NCBI GenBank assembly: GCA_018365455.1 | Contig: JAGZJZ010000009.1 | Coordinates: forward strand, 114,678 to 178,677 | DNA from: Clostridiales bacterium | GTDB taxonomy: Bacteria; Bacillota; Clostridia; Lachnospirales; Lachnospiraceae | Length of the DNA: 64,000 nucleotides | Reading direction: 5' to 3' | Shown: piece by piece, positions 10,601-18,800 of the stretch | How the letters are laid out: each line of letters begins with the position of its first letter | Numbering within the stretch: position 1 is the stretch's first letter | Position numbers and translations under genes: made by a program | The notes under the pieces: generated by a model | The model's input: the letters and a program-made list of their open reading frames with translations, nothing else | Told to the model about the DNA's origin: nothing | Databases searched by the model: none

Positions 10601-12090
10601 CAATCATCCCGGTATGCAATTGCCCCATCCTGGAAATCAATCTTTCCATCCTGGTTCCGGTCAGCGGTGACTGCCACTGCCGTATAGGGTTTCTCGTAAT
10701 CCTGGTCATCCAGCCCCCGAACTAAAAATTCATTGGTCCACAATCCTGTAGTGTAATGATCTCCGTTTTTCATGGTCTGGTATGCTGCTGCCCCATACTC
10801 TTTGGATGAATCATTCCGGACAGATGCCGCCAGCTCGTGGTTATTTACAACGGTGATCACAGCCTCTTTATATGCCGGATCTTCTGACGGATTCGTTGTT
10901 AAATCCACACTCTTCTGTATCCGGTTATCATTAACGGTAAGTGCTGCGCCTTCCTGGTCACTGCTTACGGATACCAGGCTGTGTTTTGGAAAATGAATGG
11001 TTTTAATTCCCTCAGCAATATTTTCAAGGGTCATAACCATAACATTGTCCCGTACGGTCAATACCGTATCAAAGGTCATTCCGTTCACATCCATATGATA
11101 GACTGCCCTGTTTCCATTGATTTCGGAAGTAACCGTGGGCACGAAAGCTTTATTGTTAACCTCCACAACATAATATGGAATTTCCTGTCCCTGCATCGTC
11201 TTGCCGTCTAAATTATAACTGATGACCCGTGGAAAAGCCTGGTCAACTTTTACGGACATCTGCGAAGATGCAATCTCCTTCTCCGTTACATCCAAAGCAG
11301 CGGGTTCCAACTCATTCTGAGAGGATACCGAAAAAGTTCCAATACCGCCGCCGTTATTTTCAAAGTACATACCAGCCTTGCCGGCATCCATGGAAATCCC
11401 GGGCACTTCTCCGTTAAATATTTCTGCACCATCCAGAAAAACAGTAACCACCTTTTCAACCACTCTTACACGAAGTTTATAAGGCTTCACACGCTTTGCA
11501 TAAAGCCTCTGCCCGTCTCCGTATAAATTTCCGTCTGTTCCCGGTGCACCGCTTAAAAGGGAAACCTCTTTTCCGTCTCCGGTTTTCAAATACCAGGGTG
11601 ATGTATTGCCGCCAACACCCCCGTTGCCTATTGCCGTATAAGAATTCGGTCCCGCATACCTCACAACAGCATAAAACCTGCCGTTATTATTTGCCGGGTC
11701 AATTTCAAATTCTACCTCAGTGTTTTTCAGTGTCGGTGAATTTTCATCAATGATCAGTTTCGTTCCGCCTCCGGGAACCTGCAGCTTTCCTTCAGATTTA
11801 CTTAACGCAGCTGATCCGCTTTTCACAGAAAAACCTTCTATCCCATCTTTGGAAAAATCTTTTTCATAAATTTCATTTGTTTCCCCCGGTATGACCTGCG
11901 CCTGGTTAGACGCAGGTACTCCTGCTTTGGCTTTCTCTTTCGCCGCCGCAGTATCCACACGCTCCGCCATTTCTGCTGATTCTGCTGTTTTTCCCGTGTC
12001 TGCAGCGTATACCGGCAAAACCGGCTGAACTGCCATACAAGTACTTAGAATCAAAGGCAAGACTCGTTTCCACAATTGTTTCTTCTTCAT
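4699..12090 (-). CDS. Secreted GH101 endo-alpha-N-acetylgalactosaminidase with CBM, InlB-like and Fn3 domains
   Basis: GH101 enzymes release the core-1 disaccharide Gal-beta-1,3-GalNAc from Ser/Thr of mucin. This 2463-residue protein has a signal peptide (residues 1-29, ending VYA/ADT), a concanavalin-like domain (about 70-260), a galactose-mutarotase-like domain (about 265-510) and a TIM barrel (about 515-850). The barrel holds the family signature GVHINHTEMYPEA, the candidate nucleophile in IYVDTYFD (Asp672) and the candidate acid/base in ATEYPEK (Glu701); their spacing is close to that in known GH101 enzymes. Then come galactose-binding-like domains (about 930-1250), two F5/8-type (CBM32-like) domains (about 1315-1633), an Ig-like domain, seven InlB-like repeats of about 75 residues containing FxGWYL, and two Fn3 domains at the end (about 2275-2463). 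There is no LPXTG motif. It is monocistronic, with its own terminator and a long AT-rich leader. Confidence 0.93.
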   Translation of the reverse strand: MKKKQLWKRVLPLILSTCMAVQPVLPVYAADTGKTAESAEMAERVDTAAAKEKAKAGVPASNQAQVIPGETNEIYEKDFSKDGIEGFSVKSGSAALSKSEGKLQVPGGGTKLIIDENSPTLKNTEVEFEIDPANNNGRFYAVVRYAGPNSYTAIGNGGVGGNTSPWYLKTGDGKEVSLLSGAPGTDGNLYGDGQRLYAKRVKPYKLRVRVVEKVVTVFLDGAEIFNGEVPGISMDAGKAGMYFENNGGGIGTFSVSSQNELEPAALDVTEKEIASSQMSVKVDQAFPRVISYNLDGKTMQGQEIPYYVVEVNNKAFVPTVTSEINGNRAVYHMDVNGMTFDTVLTVRDNVMVMTLENIAEGIKTIHFPKHSLVSVSSDQEGAALTVNDNRIQKSVDLTTNPSEDPAYKEAVITVVNNHELAASVRNDSSKEYGAAAYQTMKNGDHYTTGLWTNEFLVRGLDDQDYEKPYTAVAVTADRNQDGKIDFQDGAIAYRDDCYADESDKEIKGSEAVMNAYTSIAMNVGSAAQYPFLRILDNAKKFNLGTDGFQQMIIIKGYQGEGHDASHPDFANYNKRAGGLEDFNTLLSEGEKYNAYFGVHINHTEMYPEASQYAVDELNTGTGAWNWYDSAVNMIRENDILLDGSKIPGGNMEQRLQQLNEDTNGKLKLIYVDTYFDNRFAPYRLEKAINGLTDQGTAVATEYPEKMTARSAWAHHINSTYAGAGNMVRFVYNGQKDIFGQTSLFRGEGSRVNGFNGWQGADDYYATMRDFFTNVLPNRFLAQYPISQWTNNDKAVLGSNNEVVTEMKNGKNVISLNGHEVASGNKIFIPWTIDGQEKIYHYNEAGGTTSWTLPQGWNYSNVKLYKLTSTGKTEEQVLSVGADKTISLTADARQGYVIYPGDAAVEIPDMAAYDWSTGSLVKDMGFDSHTFGNGWSNINDNPKVTFTDTSIGNTMIQITGSEEGGISQEMTGLTPGQSYSASAWIRTSEGRKVHLSIEDGKGTKLAENYIDSSNVIYGVHHTDKYREYFQRVKLSFTVPEGQTTAVIKIKADAGSETSTVMIDDVRVIPVTLTDQGDHYFFEDFENVDQEYGPFVSTESDQSHLSEMNQINGGLTNDVIEGNYSLKIRNGDYMRTLSHRVRLKPNTTYTVGLDYKASAANAFALGVKSDKALAAEDAKNAVLVFKPLGGTGYAKKESTKAAFTTGDYDDYYIDLTKQSASEYIIDNFYVNEGKDEDIQEYTLSFAPGEGTVSGEDPKDIKATEGMAIVLPENTYTRKDFDFIGWSDGEKTYEAGAVYSMPGRSMTLTAAWEEGGITYTQIPSSQLTAVAESQESDTPGAVDGPGSNAVDGDTATKWHSAYSSSSSTPMADISKDKYNGITIDLGGVYEIGKLEYIPRQDGGKNGIITGYKLYYSEAEEGTYEEGAFLEVPEGSGTWAGDASKKTAKFSLIKARRLMLRATATLADNTFISASEFYIYQAQRNNYEYEKAEVKAAAADSTQSGYPITNMLKDDNNIYHSDWSGGIDMAKGINNKLTFDFGETSKIGRLDYLPRQSGGNNGIITEFKLYYSTTADQDDWQEIPGGEITWAADTVKKTAVFTPTDARRIQMRVRHAMGNLSDPADKFISGQYMAFYKAIDKEEPGDENLVITPSSCGCTFQDLVFADRKIVIPKNADQTTVELSAKGILLPCEEPGHAEENISYSFEIAEAVAGTTVSGTELRVGSTGIIKLRAVSEVNGAKAVRTAVFTVVKGEYTVTAQADPAEGGSVEGTTDVEANGTAVLSAEANPGYLFDGWYLGEDKVSGEPVFTTPEITADTTYVARFIRDLKDVTITVQSEDETAGTVSGGGTVKEGEKVTITAQAKEGYTFEGWYLEGVKVSEEAEYEVEAAEDAVYTAKFKKDAPAQVTVTVLSEDEEAGTVSGGGVVNAGEKVLISARAKEGYTFDGWYLGETKVSDQPEYEVEAAEDITYTARFRKNEVQQITITVEATEGGTAQGTATVDKGTMVTITAIADEGYIFDGWYLNNINKSKEEVYQVEALKNETYVARFTKAEEPQPETVTITTEAQPGGTVSQGGIVNKGDLFIITASPKEGFRFAGWYLGDQKVSDDLSLEVVAVEDAVYTAHFEEIPKEMITIKVQAETGGTATGGATVEAGAVVTIQASAQDGFEFAGWYIGDMKVSSQPVYTINALQDTLYIAKFVKKEAPKPQKVTVTVKAEKGGTAVGTKTVDSGSRVTITAKPSSKYTFQGWYLKGKKVSTSEKYTVTVYEDTVYTAKFKKITAPGKVTGLKASNQTTGKIRLSWKKTSGARGYELSRYNPAKRKWSVVKTTGQNDITVKGLSRAEVYKFRVRAYSISGSKKLYGKYSAVLKTATAPKKPVLSVKKASKTSVKLSWKQGSKADGFVIYMQTGKDGFKKVKNVSAETTAYTKKNLKKGRTYQFKIRSYKKAGSSKVYSKYSKTLSVKLR

Positions 12091-12440
12091 TTATCAACCT
12101 CTCCCTTTCTGTTGCTCATCTTCATGAAATGATTTTTCCCTAAATTATGCTGTTGCTTTCAGCCTGGCCCCTGCTTCTCATCCCTCCTTATAGAAATCCA
12201 GCGCTGCAGTTTCTTGCTGCCATCAAACAAGTGATTTTTAGTAAAGATAATTTACAGCATCATCACGAAATCCGGCAGATTTTTGAGTATATTTATAATT
12301 ATATTTGATATATTAATGACATGTATTGGTACATATGTTCATTTTTTTTGTATAATACGGTTTGCCATATTTTTATTTCTTTGTATATTTGTCCTGTTTA
12401 AAGGTGATTGCTGCTATATATTTATTAATTATGCCAAATA
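12091..12440. other. AT-rich leader of the GH101 gene, no gene seen
   Basis: This stretch upstream of the GH101 start contains no convincing ORF. It is very AT-rich and includes two related 8-mers, ACATGTAT and ACATATGT, four bases apart near 12320-12340, which could be an operator, but no promoter can be named with confidence. An RBS-like GGGAGAGG precedes the ATG at 12090. Confidence 0.4.
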
Positions 12441-12476
12441 AAAAAAGACTACCCTTAAAATGAGTAATCTTCTTTT
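12441..12476 (-). terminator. Terminator downstream of spmA
   Basis: Minus-strand stem AAGATTACTC/GGGTAGTCTT with an ATTTTAA loop, followed by a run of seven T. It is about 30 bases past the spmA stop codon. Confidence 0.8.
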
Positions 12477-12502
12477 TTACACGCCTATAACATTTCTATA
12501 AA

Positions 12503-13081
12503 TCAGCAGTTCTTTCTTTTTCCCATTATCTTCGCAAACACAATCCCCGTCAAGGTAGAAACACAGGTCGCTACGATTGCCGCCCCTACAATTGAAGTGG
12601 GGTTTGTACTCCCATATTGGCTCCGATACGCGATTATATTTACCGGGATCAGCTGCAGCGACGAAATATTTAAGATCAAAAACGTACACATAGACTTACT
12701 GGCGACAGGCCTGTGATGATTCAATTCCCCCAGTTCTTCCATTGCCTTTAATCCCGCCGGGGTTGCCGCCCATCCAAGTCCCAGAAAGTTTGCAATAAAA
12801 TTAGTGGTAATATGTTCATTTGCCTTATGGTCCTTAGGGATCTCAGGGAACATAAAATGTACAAACGGCCTTATTTTTCTGGACAGACTCTTAATCAGTC
12901 CCGCTTCAGAGGCAATTTCCATAATTCCTACCCAAAGGGACATAACCCCCACCATTGTAATACACAGCGTAACCGCCTCCTTGGATGACGTAAGCGCCGC
13001 ATCTGTTATTTCCTGCATCCTTCCGGTAAAAGCACCATAGATGATCCCGATTATGATCATACCGCCCCAAATATAATTCAT
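12503..13081 (-). CDS. spmA: Spore maturation protein A
   Basis: A membrane protein of the nucleoside-recognition (Gate) family. SpmA, with SpmB, is needed for normal dehydration of the spore core. The 192-residue length matches the family. It has several membrane helices and the family segments SLWVGIMEIASEAGL, NFIANFLGLGWAATPAGLKAM and a C-terminal hydrophobic hairpin. I chose the ATG at 13081 because GGGGGT lies just upstream; the in-frame TTG four codons earlier has no such support. The usual partner spmB is not adjacent, which is unusual because the two genes are normally side by side; it may lie elsewhere. The gene has its own terminator downstream. It supports the view that the organism forms endospores. 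Confidence 0.9.
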   Translation of the reverse strand: MNYIWGGMIIIGIIYGAFTGRMQEITDAALTSSKEAVTLCITMVGVMSLWVGIMEIASEAGLIKSLSRKIRPFVHFMFPEIPKDHKANEHITTNFIANFLGLGWAATPAGLKAMEELGELNHHRPVASKSMCTFLILNISSLQLIPVNIIAYRSQYGSTNPTSIVGAAIVATCVSTLTGIVFAKIMGKRKNC

Positions 13082-13244
13082 ATATACCCCCAATCAGTCC
13101 GCACTGCGGACCATTTTTCAAATGAAATATTGTCTTGGCTTAATATATGAAACAAGTTCTTTATTCATGACATATCCGGTTAATTTCAGGGACTGGTTTT
13201 TAATTGTTTTCTAATATCGTTGCTTGCCTATATAGACAAGCGAT

Positions 13245-13350
13245 CAAAATAAAACTACCCTGTTCTAGGCAAACAGGGTAGTTTTTGTCCAAAGGACAAT
13301 CCTTATTGAGGGCAACCACTGCTTTCACGTCGGCGGTTATTCCTTTTTGT
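13245..13350 (-). ncRNA. Small structured RNA candidate between spmA and the YhhN gene
   Basis: A transcript of about 105 nt is predicted from a textbook promoter (13357-13385) to a strong terminator (13251-13285). Inside are two further stem-loops: AACCGC/GTGGTT around a 13-base loop, and the compact TTGTCC-TTT-GGACAA. No ORF with a ribosome binding site lies within it. Its layout resembles antisense RNAs of Firmicutes type I toxin-antitoxin loci, but I found no hydrophobic toxin ORF on the opposite strand, so it could be a solitary antitoxin, a relic or a trans-acting sRNA. That role is inference; the promoter, stems and terminator are directly visible. Confidence 0.55.
13251..13285 (-). 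terminator. Terminator of the small RNA
   Basis: A perfect 14-bp stem, AAAACTACCCTGTT/AACAGGGTAGTTTT, with a 7-base loop. It is followed by TTTTATTTT on the minus strand and by a T-run on the plus strand, so it may work in both directions. It could also end read-through from the YhhN gene. Confidence 0.85.
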
Positions 13351-13356
13351 GCTTAC

Positions 13357-13385
13357 ATGATATCACTTTTTAACAAAATTGTCAA
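13357..13385 (-). promoter_or_regulatory. Sigma-A promoter of the small RNA
   Basis: On the minus strand a consensus TTGACA (13385-13380) is separated by exactly 17 bases from TATCAT (13362-13357). The expected start of transcription is near 13350. It lies just past the stop codon of the YhhN gene, so it does not serve that gene. Confidence 0.75.
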
Positions 13386-13431
13386 ATGTACTTTTTACGC
13401 TGGATATCACAACTTTCAGCTCCTAACACCG

Positions 13432-14064
13432 TTAAATCACCCCGCATGCAGCTATCAGATAAACCGCCCCATAATACAGGATCATAACCGCATACCGGTA
13501 AATCTTTTCTTTCCTCTTATGAATCAGCCGAAAGCCCAGGATACAATCGGAACATACAAAAAAGATTCCGCCCGCAGCAGCCAGTATGCCGCTGATGCCT
13601 CCCCGTACAATCCCCACTGTTATACCCATGGATGTCATAATACTTAAAACAGCCATATAAAGAAATGCCGGAATTTTAAGTTTGGAAAGTCCTGGAATAT
13701 CTCTGTAAAATACACCGATAATTGTCACGTAAATCAATATAAAAATAAGAATTGTAATCCAATCTGCCCCGCCGTCCATTGCAAATGCCATAATAAAACA
13801 AATATGTGCTAACCCAAATGCAGTTGCTCCTGCTATAAAATAGAGCTCCAAAAGCACATCTGCCGTCATACAAAGCAGCGCCCCCAGAAAGATGAGCCAA
13901 TTCACCCTCCCACCCCGGGAGAGAACGCCGTATAACGCCAGTATTACCGGCATTGATGTTGCTGCCGCCTTTAAGGCAAGCGCTTTTGCACCAGGCGGGT
14001 CAGCCAGACAGCAATAAGCCGTTCCGAAACAAACCGTAAAAATGAAAGTTACCAGCAATATCAT
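13432..14064 (-). CDS. YhhN/TMEM86 family membrane protein (lysoplasmalogenase-like)
   Basis: A 210-residue polytopic membrane protein with about seven to eight helices. The YhhN/TMEM86 family includes lysoplasmalogenases, which cleave the vinyl-ether bond of lysoplasmalogens; many clostridia make plasmalogens, so such a role is possible. Visible family features are the polar residues inside helices in LGALLCMTADVLLE, GLAHICFIMAF and FFVCSDCILGF, which match the conserved acidic pattern of the family. I chose the ATG at 14064 because GGGGGG lies six bases upstream, rather than the GTG five codons earlier. The gene follows the MATE exporter gene on the same strand with a short gap and may be co-transcribed. 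Substrate preference cannot be read from sequence. Confidence 0.75.
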   Translation of the reverse strand: MILLVTFIFTVCFGTAYCCLADPPGAKALALKAAATSMPVILALYGVLSRGGRVNWLIFLGALLCMTADVLLELYFIAGATAFGLAHICFIMAFAMDGGADWITILIFILIYVTIIGVFYRDIPGLSKLKIPAFLYMAVLSIMTSMGITVGIVRGGISGILAAAGGIFFVCSDCILGFRLIHKRKEKIYRYAVMILYYGAVYLIAACGVI

Positions 14065-14110
14065 CAAAGATCCCCCCACTTCGTGATAAAATATGTAAAA
14101 CCGTTACGTT

Positions 14111-15472
14111 TCAGGCAATATTTCCATATGCCAGACGTTTCCATTTTCCCTGGCGGAAGCGGATAACGTAAATCAAACCTCTGGTACACTCATCCAGCGC
14201 CATTGCAATCCATACGCCTTCCAGCCCCCACCCCAGGGTTATGCCAAACACATATGCCATGCCAAATGCAATCAGCCACTCCCCTGTAATTCCTGCAATC
14301 ATCGGTGTCTTCGCGTCCCCCACTGCAATCAGGCTTCTTGTCATAATAATATTAATAGCCCTTCCAATCTCCAAAAAGAATTCCAGGAATAAAATTCTTC
14401 TGCCAAGTGCCAGTACCTCCGGATCACTGGTAAACATCCGAAACACCAGATTGCTGTTTATAAATAGCAGCAGCGTCACCCCCAGGCAGACCCCGAGGCA
14501 TATTTTCATAGTGCTCCACACCCTCTTTTGGATATCTTCAATCTTTTTAAGTCCCAGTAAATATCCCAAAACAATTTGAGTAGCCTGAGAAAGGGCAACA
14601 GCATAGACATAGGATAGATTTGCCAGAATGCTGCAATATCCCTTAGTAGCCGTTACCATGGTTCCAAAAGTATTTACAATTCCCAGAATACAAATCTGGG
14701 ATACGTTGTACGAAAAACTCTCAGCTCCAGAGGGAAATGCAATTTTACACAGATTCCCCAGTAATTTCTTCGGAAACGGTATTAAAAACCGCATTCCCAG
14801 AGGAAGCCGCACCTTTTTTACAAACAGCAGGATAATCAGCAGCAGCCCTATGGTTTTACTGATCACCGTAGATGTGGCGGCACCTGCTATGCCCATCTGA
14901 GGAAATCCCAGCCAGCCATTTATTAAGATTGCATTTCCTGCTATATTCAGTATATTCATAATTACTGAAACATACATCACTTCTTTCATTAAAGTATATG
15001 TACGGAGAATTGCCGCAAAGTTCAGATAAAGTCCCTGAACCAGAATAAAGCTTCCTACAATCATCAGATAAGCCCTGGTTTCACCCATAATTTCCGGCTG
15101 CAGCTTCATCATTGTAAATATCGGCTTGTTTGCCAGCATTACAATCAGCGTAATTACTACGCTGACACCCGTGATCAGAGTCAGCGATACCATACAGGTC
15201 TTCGATGCATTTTCGTCATCTTTTGCCCCTAAAAACTGGGATAATATAACCGTAGTTGCCATGCTGATCATGTTCAGCACGATAATGACCAGATTCATGA
15301 TCTGGTTCCCATTTACAATTGCCGCCACTGATTTCTGTGAATACTGGCTGATCATGATCTGGTCAATATTTCCCACCAGTAACTGCAGCATCAGCTCCAC
15401 AAAAATTGGGATTGACATTTTAAATACTCTGGATGTTGAATTAATTCTAACTTGCCCTGTCTGCTCTTCCAT
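14111..15472 (-). CDS. MATE family efflux transporter
   Basis: A 453-residue exporter of the multidrug and toxic compound extrusion family, driven by a sodium or proton gradient. It shows the twelve-helix pattern and two homologous halves. Typical segments are PIFVELMLQLLVGNIDQIM at the start, the conserved SQFLGAKDD after helix 2, and GYLLGLKKIEDIQKRVW in the second half. The substrate is unknown. Its ATG sits at the edge of an array of imperfect repeats that each copy the start region (AAGATAATGGAAGAG), described separately. The yhhN-like gene follows closely on the same strand. It is one of four MATE genes in this window. Confidence 0.88.
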   Translation of the reverse strand: MEEQTGQVRINSTSRVFKMSIPIFVELMLQLLVGNIDQIMISQYSQKSVAAIVNGNQIMNLVIIVLNMISMATTVILSQFLGAKDDENASKTCMVSLTLITGVSVVITLIVMLANKPIFTMMKLQPEIMGETRAYLMIVGSFILVQGLYLNFAAILRTYTLMKEVMYVSVIMNILNIAGNAILINGWLGFPQMGIAGAATSTVISKTIGLLLIILLFVKKVRLPLGMRFLIPFPKKLLGNLCKIAFPSGAESFSYNVSQICILGIVNTFGTMVTATKGYCSILANLSYVYAVALSQATQIVLGYLLGLKKIEDIQKRVWSTMKICLGVCLGVTLLLFINSNLVFRMFTSDPEVLALGRRILFLEFFLEIGRAINIIMTRSLIAVGDAKTPMIAGITGEWLIAFGMAYVFGITLGWGLEGVWIAMALDECTRGLIYVIRFRQGKWKRLAYGNIA

Positions 15473-15600
15473 TATCTTCTCTCTTCCATTATTATCTCTT
15501 TCATTATCTTCACTCTTCCATTCCTGTCTCTTCCATTATCTTCTCTCTTGCATTCTTCTCTTTTCCAATCTTCTCTTTTCCATTATCTACTCTCTTCCCT
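15470..15600 (-). repeat. Imperfect tandem repeats that copy the MATE translation start
   Basis: On the minus strand the sequence AGAGAAGATAATGGAAGAG recurs in about seven imperfect copies with a spacing of roughly 12-18 bases. At least five copies retain an ATG or near-ATG preceded by a purine-rich stretch. The last copy holds the true start codon at 15472. Confidence 0.75.
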
Positions 15601-15732
15601 GAACCCATTAACTCTATATTGCATAAACCTCGTACATTATACCAAACTGTTTTACCTATTCCTATATAAAAAACTATCAAAAATTCCTTATATTTACAAC
15701 ACTTTTTATAATTCTTGAATGTGCGTACAAAT

Positions 15733-15790
15733 AAAAAACTGCCCTGCCAGGCAAAAGCATATTATATACTTCCAGACTGGGGGCAGTTCG
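15733..15790 (-). terminator. Terminator downstream of the GH2 beta-galactosidase gene
   Basis: Minus-strand stem AACTGCCCCCAGTCTGG/CCTGGCAGGGCAGTT followed by TTTTTTATTT, about 50 bases past the stop codon. The gap 15473-15840 otherwise holds the MATE leader repeats. Confidence 0.8.
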
Positions 15791-15840
15791 TTCCTCTATT
15801 TATAATATTGAATTAAGATTTTTATCTTTACTTATTTACA

Positions 15841-18800
15841 TTACTTACCTTCTTTACACAAATACGGTTTTATAAAGCATTCAAACTCAAATGCTTCTTT
15901 ATCTAAACGATATTCCTCTGCCAATTCCGGTCCGCAGCTGTTGGAACCTATTCCGCTTTGGATATAATCCAGGCAAAGTACCGTATAAGGAGAAGGAACT
16001 AATTCGTAGTTATGCGCCTTCCCAGTAAGTTCTTCCTGTGTGTAAACGGATGCATTAAAGCTGAATGTTTCTTTTCCATAAGCAGTCAGACCAGCCCTTG
16101 TACCATAGATCTTCACATAATCGCAATCATAGTGGCTTCCATTTTCCTGGGGGCGGATATAATCCTCATGCATTTCTGACACCGGACTCTGGAATTTTCC
16201 ATGGAAGCTGGCGCGGCGTTTATCAATATAGCTTTCAACCGGTCCAAGCCCCGCATATTCGGCATGCCCCATTGCTTTTGGAAGGAACAGGCGCAGTCCG
16301 AATCTTGGCAGGAACGGCAGCCCCGCTGGACGGCATACCTCCTGCCTGGAACCAATTGTTCCATCGGAATAAACCGTCCAGCATACCTGAATCTCTACGA
16401 GCCTCTGGGTATAGATAGCGGACAGGGACAGGCTGGTGCTGATTTCCACACATCCTTCCAGAACTCTGTAACTGGTTTCATAGGCACGTGTTACCGTCTT
16501 ATCATAATTTGCCTTCATCCACAGATGCTTCACATTCCGGTCATTATCGGTAGGCGCTCTCCACACATTATATTCCATTGGTTTCTCCAGGAAATTCATA
16601 TTCCGGAATACCATTTTTTCAAACCCACCGGTAAGCTTATTATATACATAAGCAAATTCCGGTCCGGTGATATATAAGAACCTGTCATCTTCCTCAATTG
16701 CCAGACAACCATCTGCATCCTCCCGTGGAACACTCAGACTTTCCATGAGAGACTTTACGGTCTGATTCTGATTGTCTTCCGTGGATAAAGCGATTTCATC
16801 AAATCCCAGAAAATCCCCTTCACGAATCGGTCCCTCTGTCTTCACTGCCAGATATTCCAGCTTCAAATAGCACTTCCCCGATGCAGGTACCGTAAACGGA
16901 ACCGACAGCTTCTTTTCCTGATGCGGCTCTAAATCCAGCATTTCAGTATCTGTAATCACTCCACTTTCAAAAACACATCCATCCTGGGATACCGTATAGG
17001 CAATGGTCAGGTAGTCTTTCAGGTTCCGATAGTCCATGAAATTACGGATTGTCACTTCCCCGGTATCCTGTACAAACTCCATCACCCGCACCGGACGATG
17101 TACATTTTTAAATTCCAACAGCCCTGTATGAGGCGTGCGGTCTGGGTAAACGAGTCCATCCATACAGAAATTCCCGTCATGGGGATACTCTCCCGAGTCA
17201 CCGCCATAGGCATATTTTCTCTTGCCCAGTTCCGTCTTTCCCACATCAATAGCATGATCACACCACTCCCAGATGAATCCACCCATAAACCCATCATACT
17301 GCTGAATTACCTGAAAATAATCTTCCAGATCACCAGGTCCATTTCCCATGGCATGACAATATTCACACTGTACAAAAGGTTTATCCATTTCATTTTTAAA
17401 GTATTCGTGAATCTCCGCCACAGATGCATACATCCGGCTGAAGGTATCCAGATTCGAAAAATCATTTTCTCTGTTCTTGTCTGCATGGAGGGCACTTTCA
17501 TAGTGGGTAATACGGGAGGGGTCAAACTCCTTCGTCCAGCTAAGCGCTGTTTCAAAAGTACATCCGTATCCACATTCATTTCCCATAGACCAGCAGATCA
17601 CACTTGGGCGGTTCTTGTCACGTTCCACACAGTGGCGGACACGGTCTAACGTAGGCTCTATAAAATCAGGGTTATCGGAAATATAGTGGGCAGTGCGTGC
17701 AAAGCTCTCTTTCCAATCCTCTTCTGTCATATAAATATCAACGGTTCCGTGGCTTTCATTGTCTGTTTCGTCAATTACAAAAAAACCATATTCATCACAC
17801 AACTGATAGAACTGCGGCGCATTCGGATAGTGGCTGGTACGAATGGCATTCATATTGTGCTGTTTCATCAATTCCAGATCCTTCTTCATCTGCTCCACAC
17901 AGATGACAGCTCCCGTAATAGGATCACTGTCATGCCGGTTCGTCCCATGGAGCTTCACTTTTACATTATTAATATATAAAACGGCATCCCGCACTTCTAT
18001 TTCACGGAATCCCAGACGCTCGGTAATCACTTCATGATCTGTCTTTAACACAAGGGTATAGAGATATGGCTGCTCCGCATTCCACAACACCGGATCGTCC
18101 ACTTCAAACTGTATCTTACCACCCTCGGATTCCCCCGCCGCAACGACCTGCCCCTGACTGTCCTCAAGGCTGTATGCTACCGGAATCTCATTGCTGCTGA
18201 AGGTAAGATCTGCACAAACTTTCGCTTTTTCGTAATCACCGGCAATATTTGTTTTTACAAAATAATCAAAAATCATATCCGCTGGTCTGCTCAAAAGGTA
18301 AACATCACGGAAAATCCCCGACATTCTGAATTTATCCTGATCCTCCAGGTAACTGCCGTCACACCATTTTAAAACCAGAACAGCGATATTGTTTTCGCCG
18401 TCCCTCAATACCTCCGATACATCAAATTCACTCATACCATGAGAGATCTGGCTGTATCCTACAAATACTCCGTTCATCCATACATAAAAGCAGGAATCCA
18501 CTCCTTCAAAATTTAAAAACTGCTTTGGTGCCTCTGGAACTTTATGATACACAAAGGTATGAAGATAAGCCCCACAGGGATTATCCTGGGGTACATAAGG
18601 CGGATCCATGGGAAACGGATATCTGGTATTGGTATACTGATGGCGGTCATATCCAAAGTTCTGCCATACGCTTGGAACCGGTATCTCTCCAAAATCCTTT
18701 GTATCATAACCGGTCTGGTAAAATTCCTCCTGAAGGTCATAAATACTGTCATAATACCGGAACTTCCAGGTTCCGTTTAACAGAAAAAAACGATCAGAAG

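Noticed and set aside
13122..13214. 30-codon ORF opposite the small RNA region as a type I toxin
   Set aside because: No ribosome site and no transmembrane toxin pattern; it does not overlap the RNA well.
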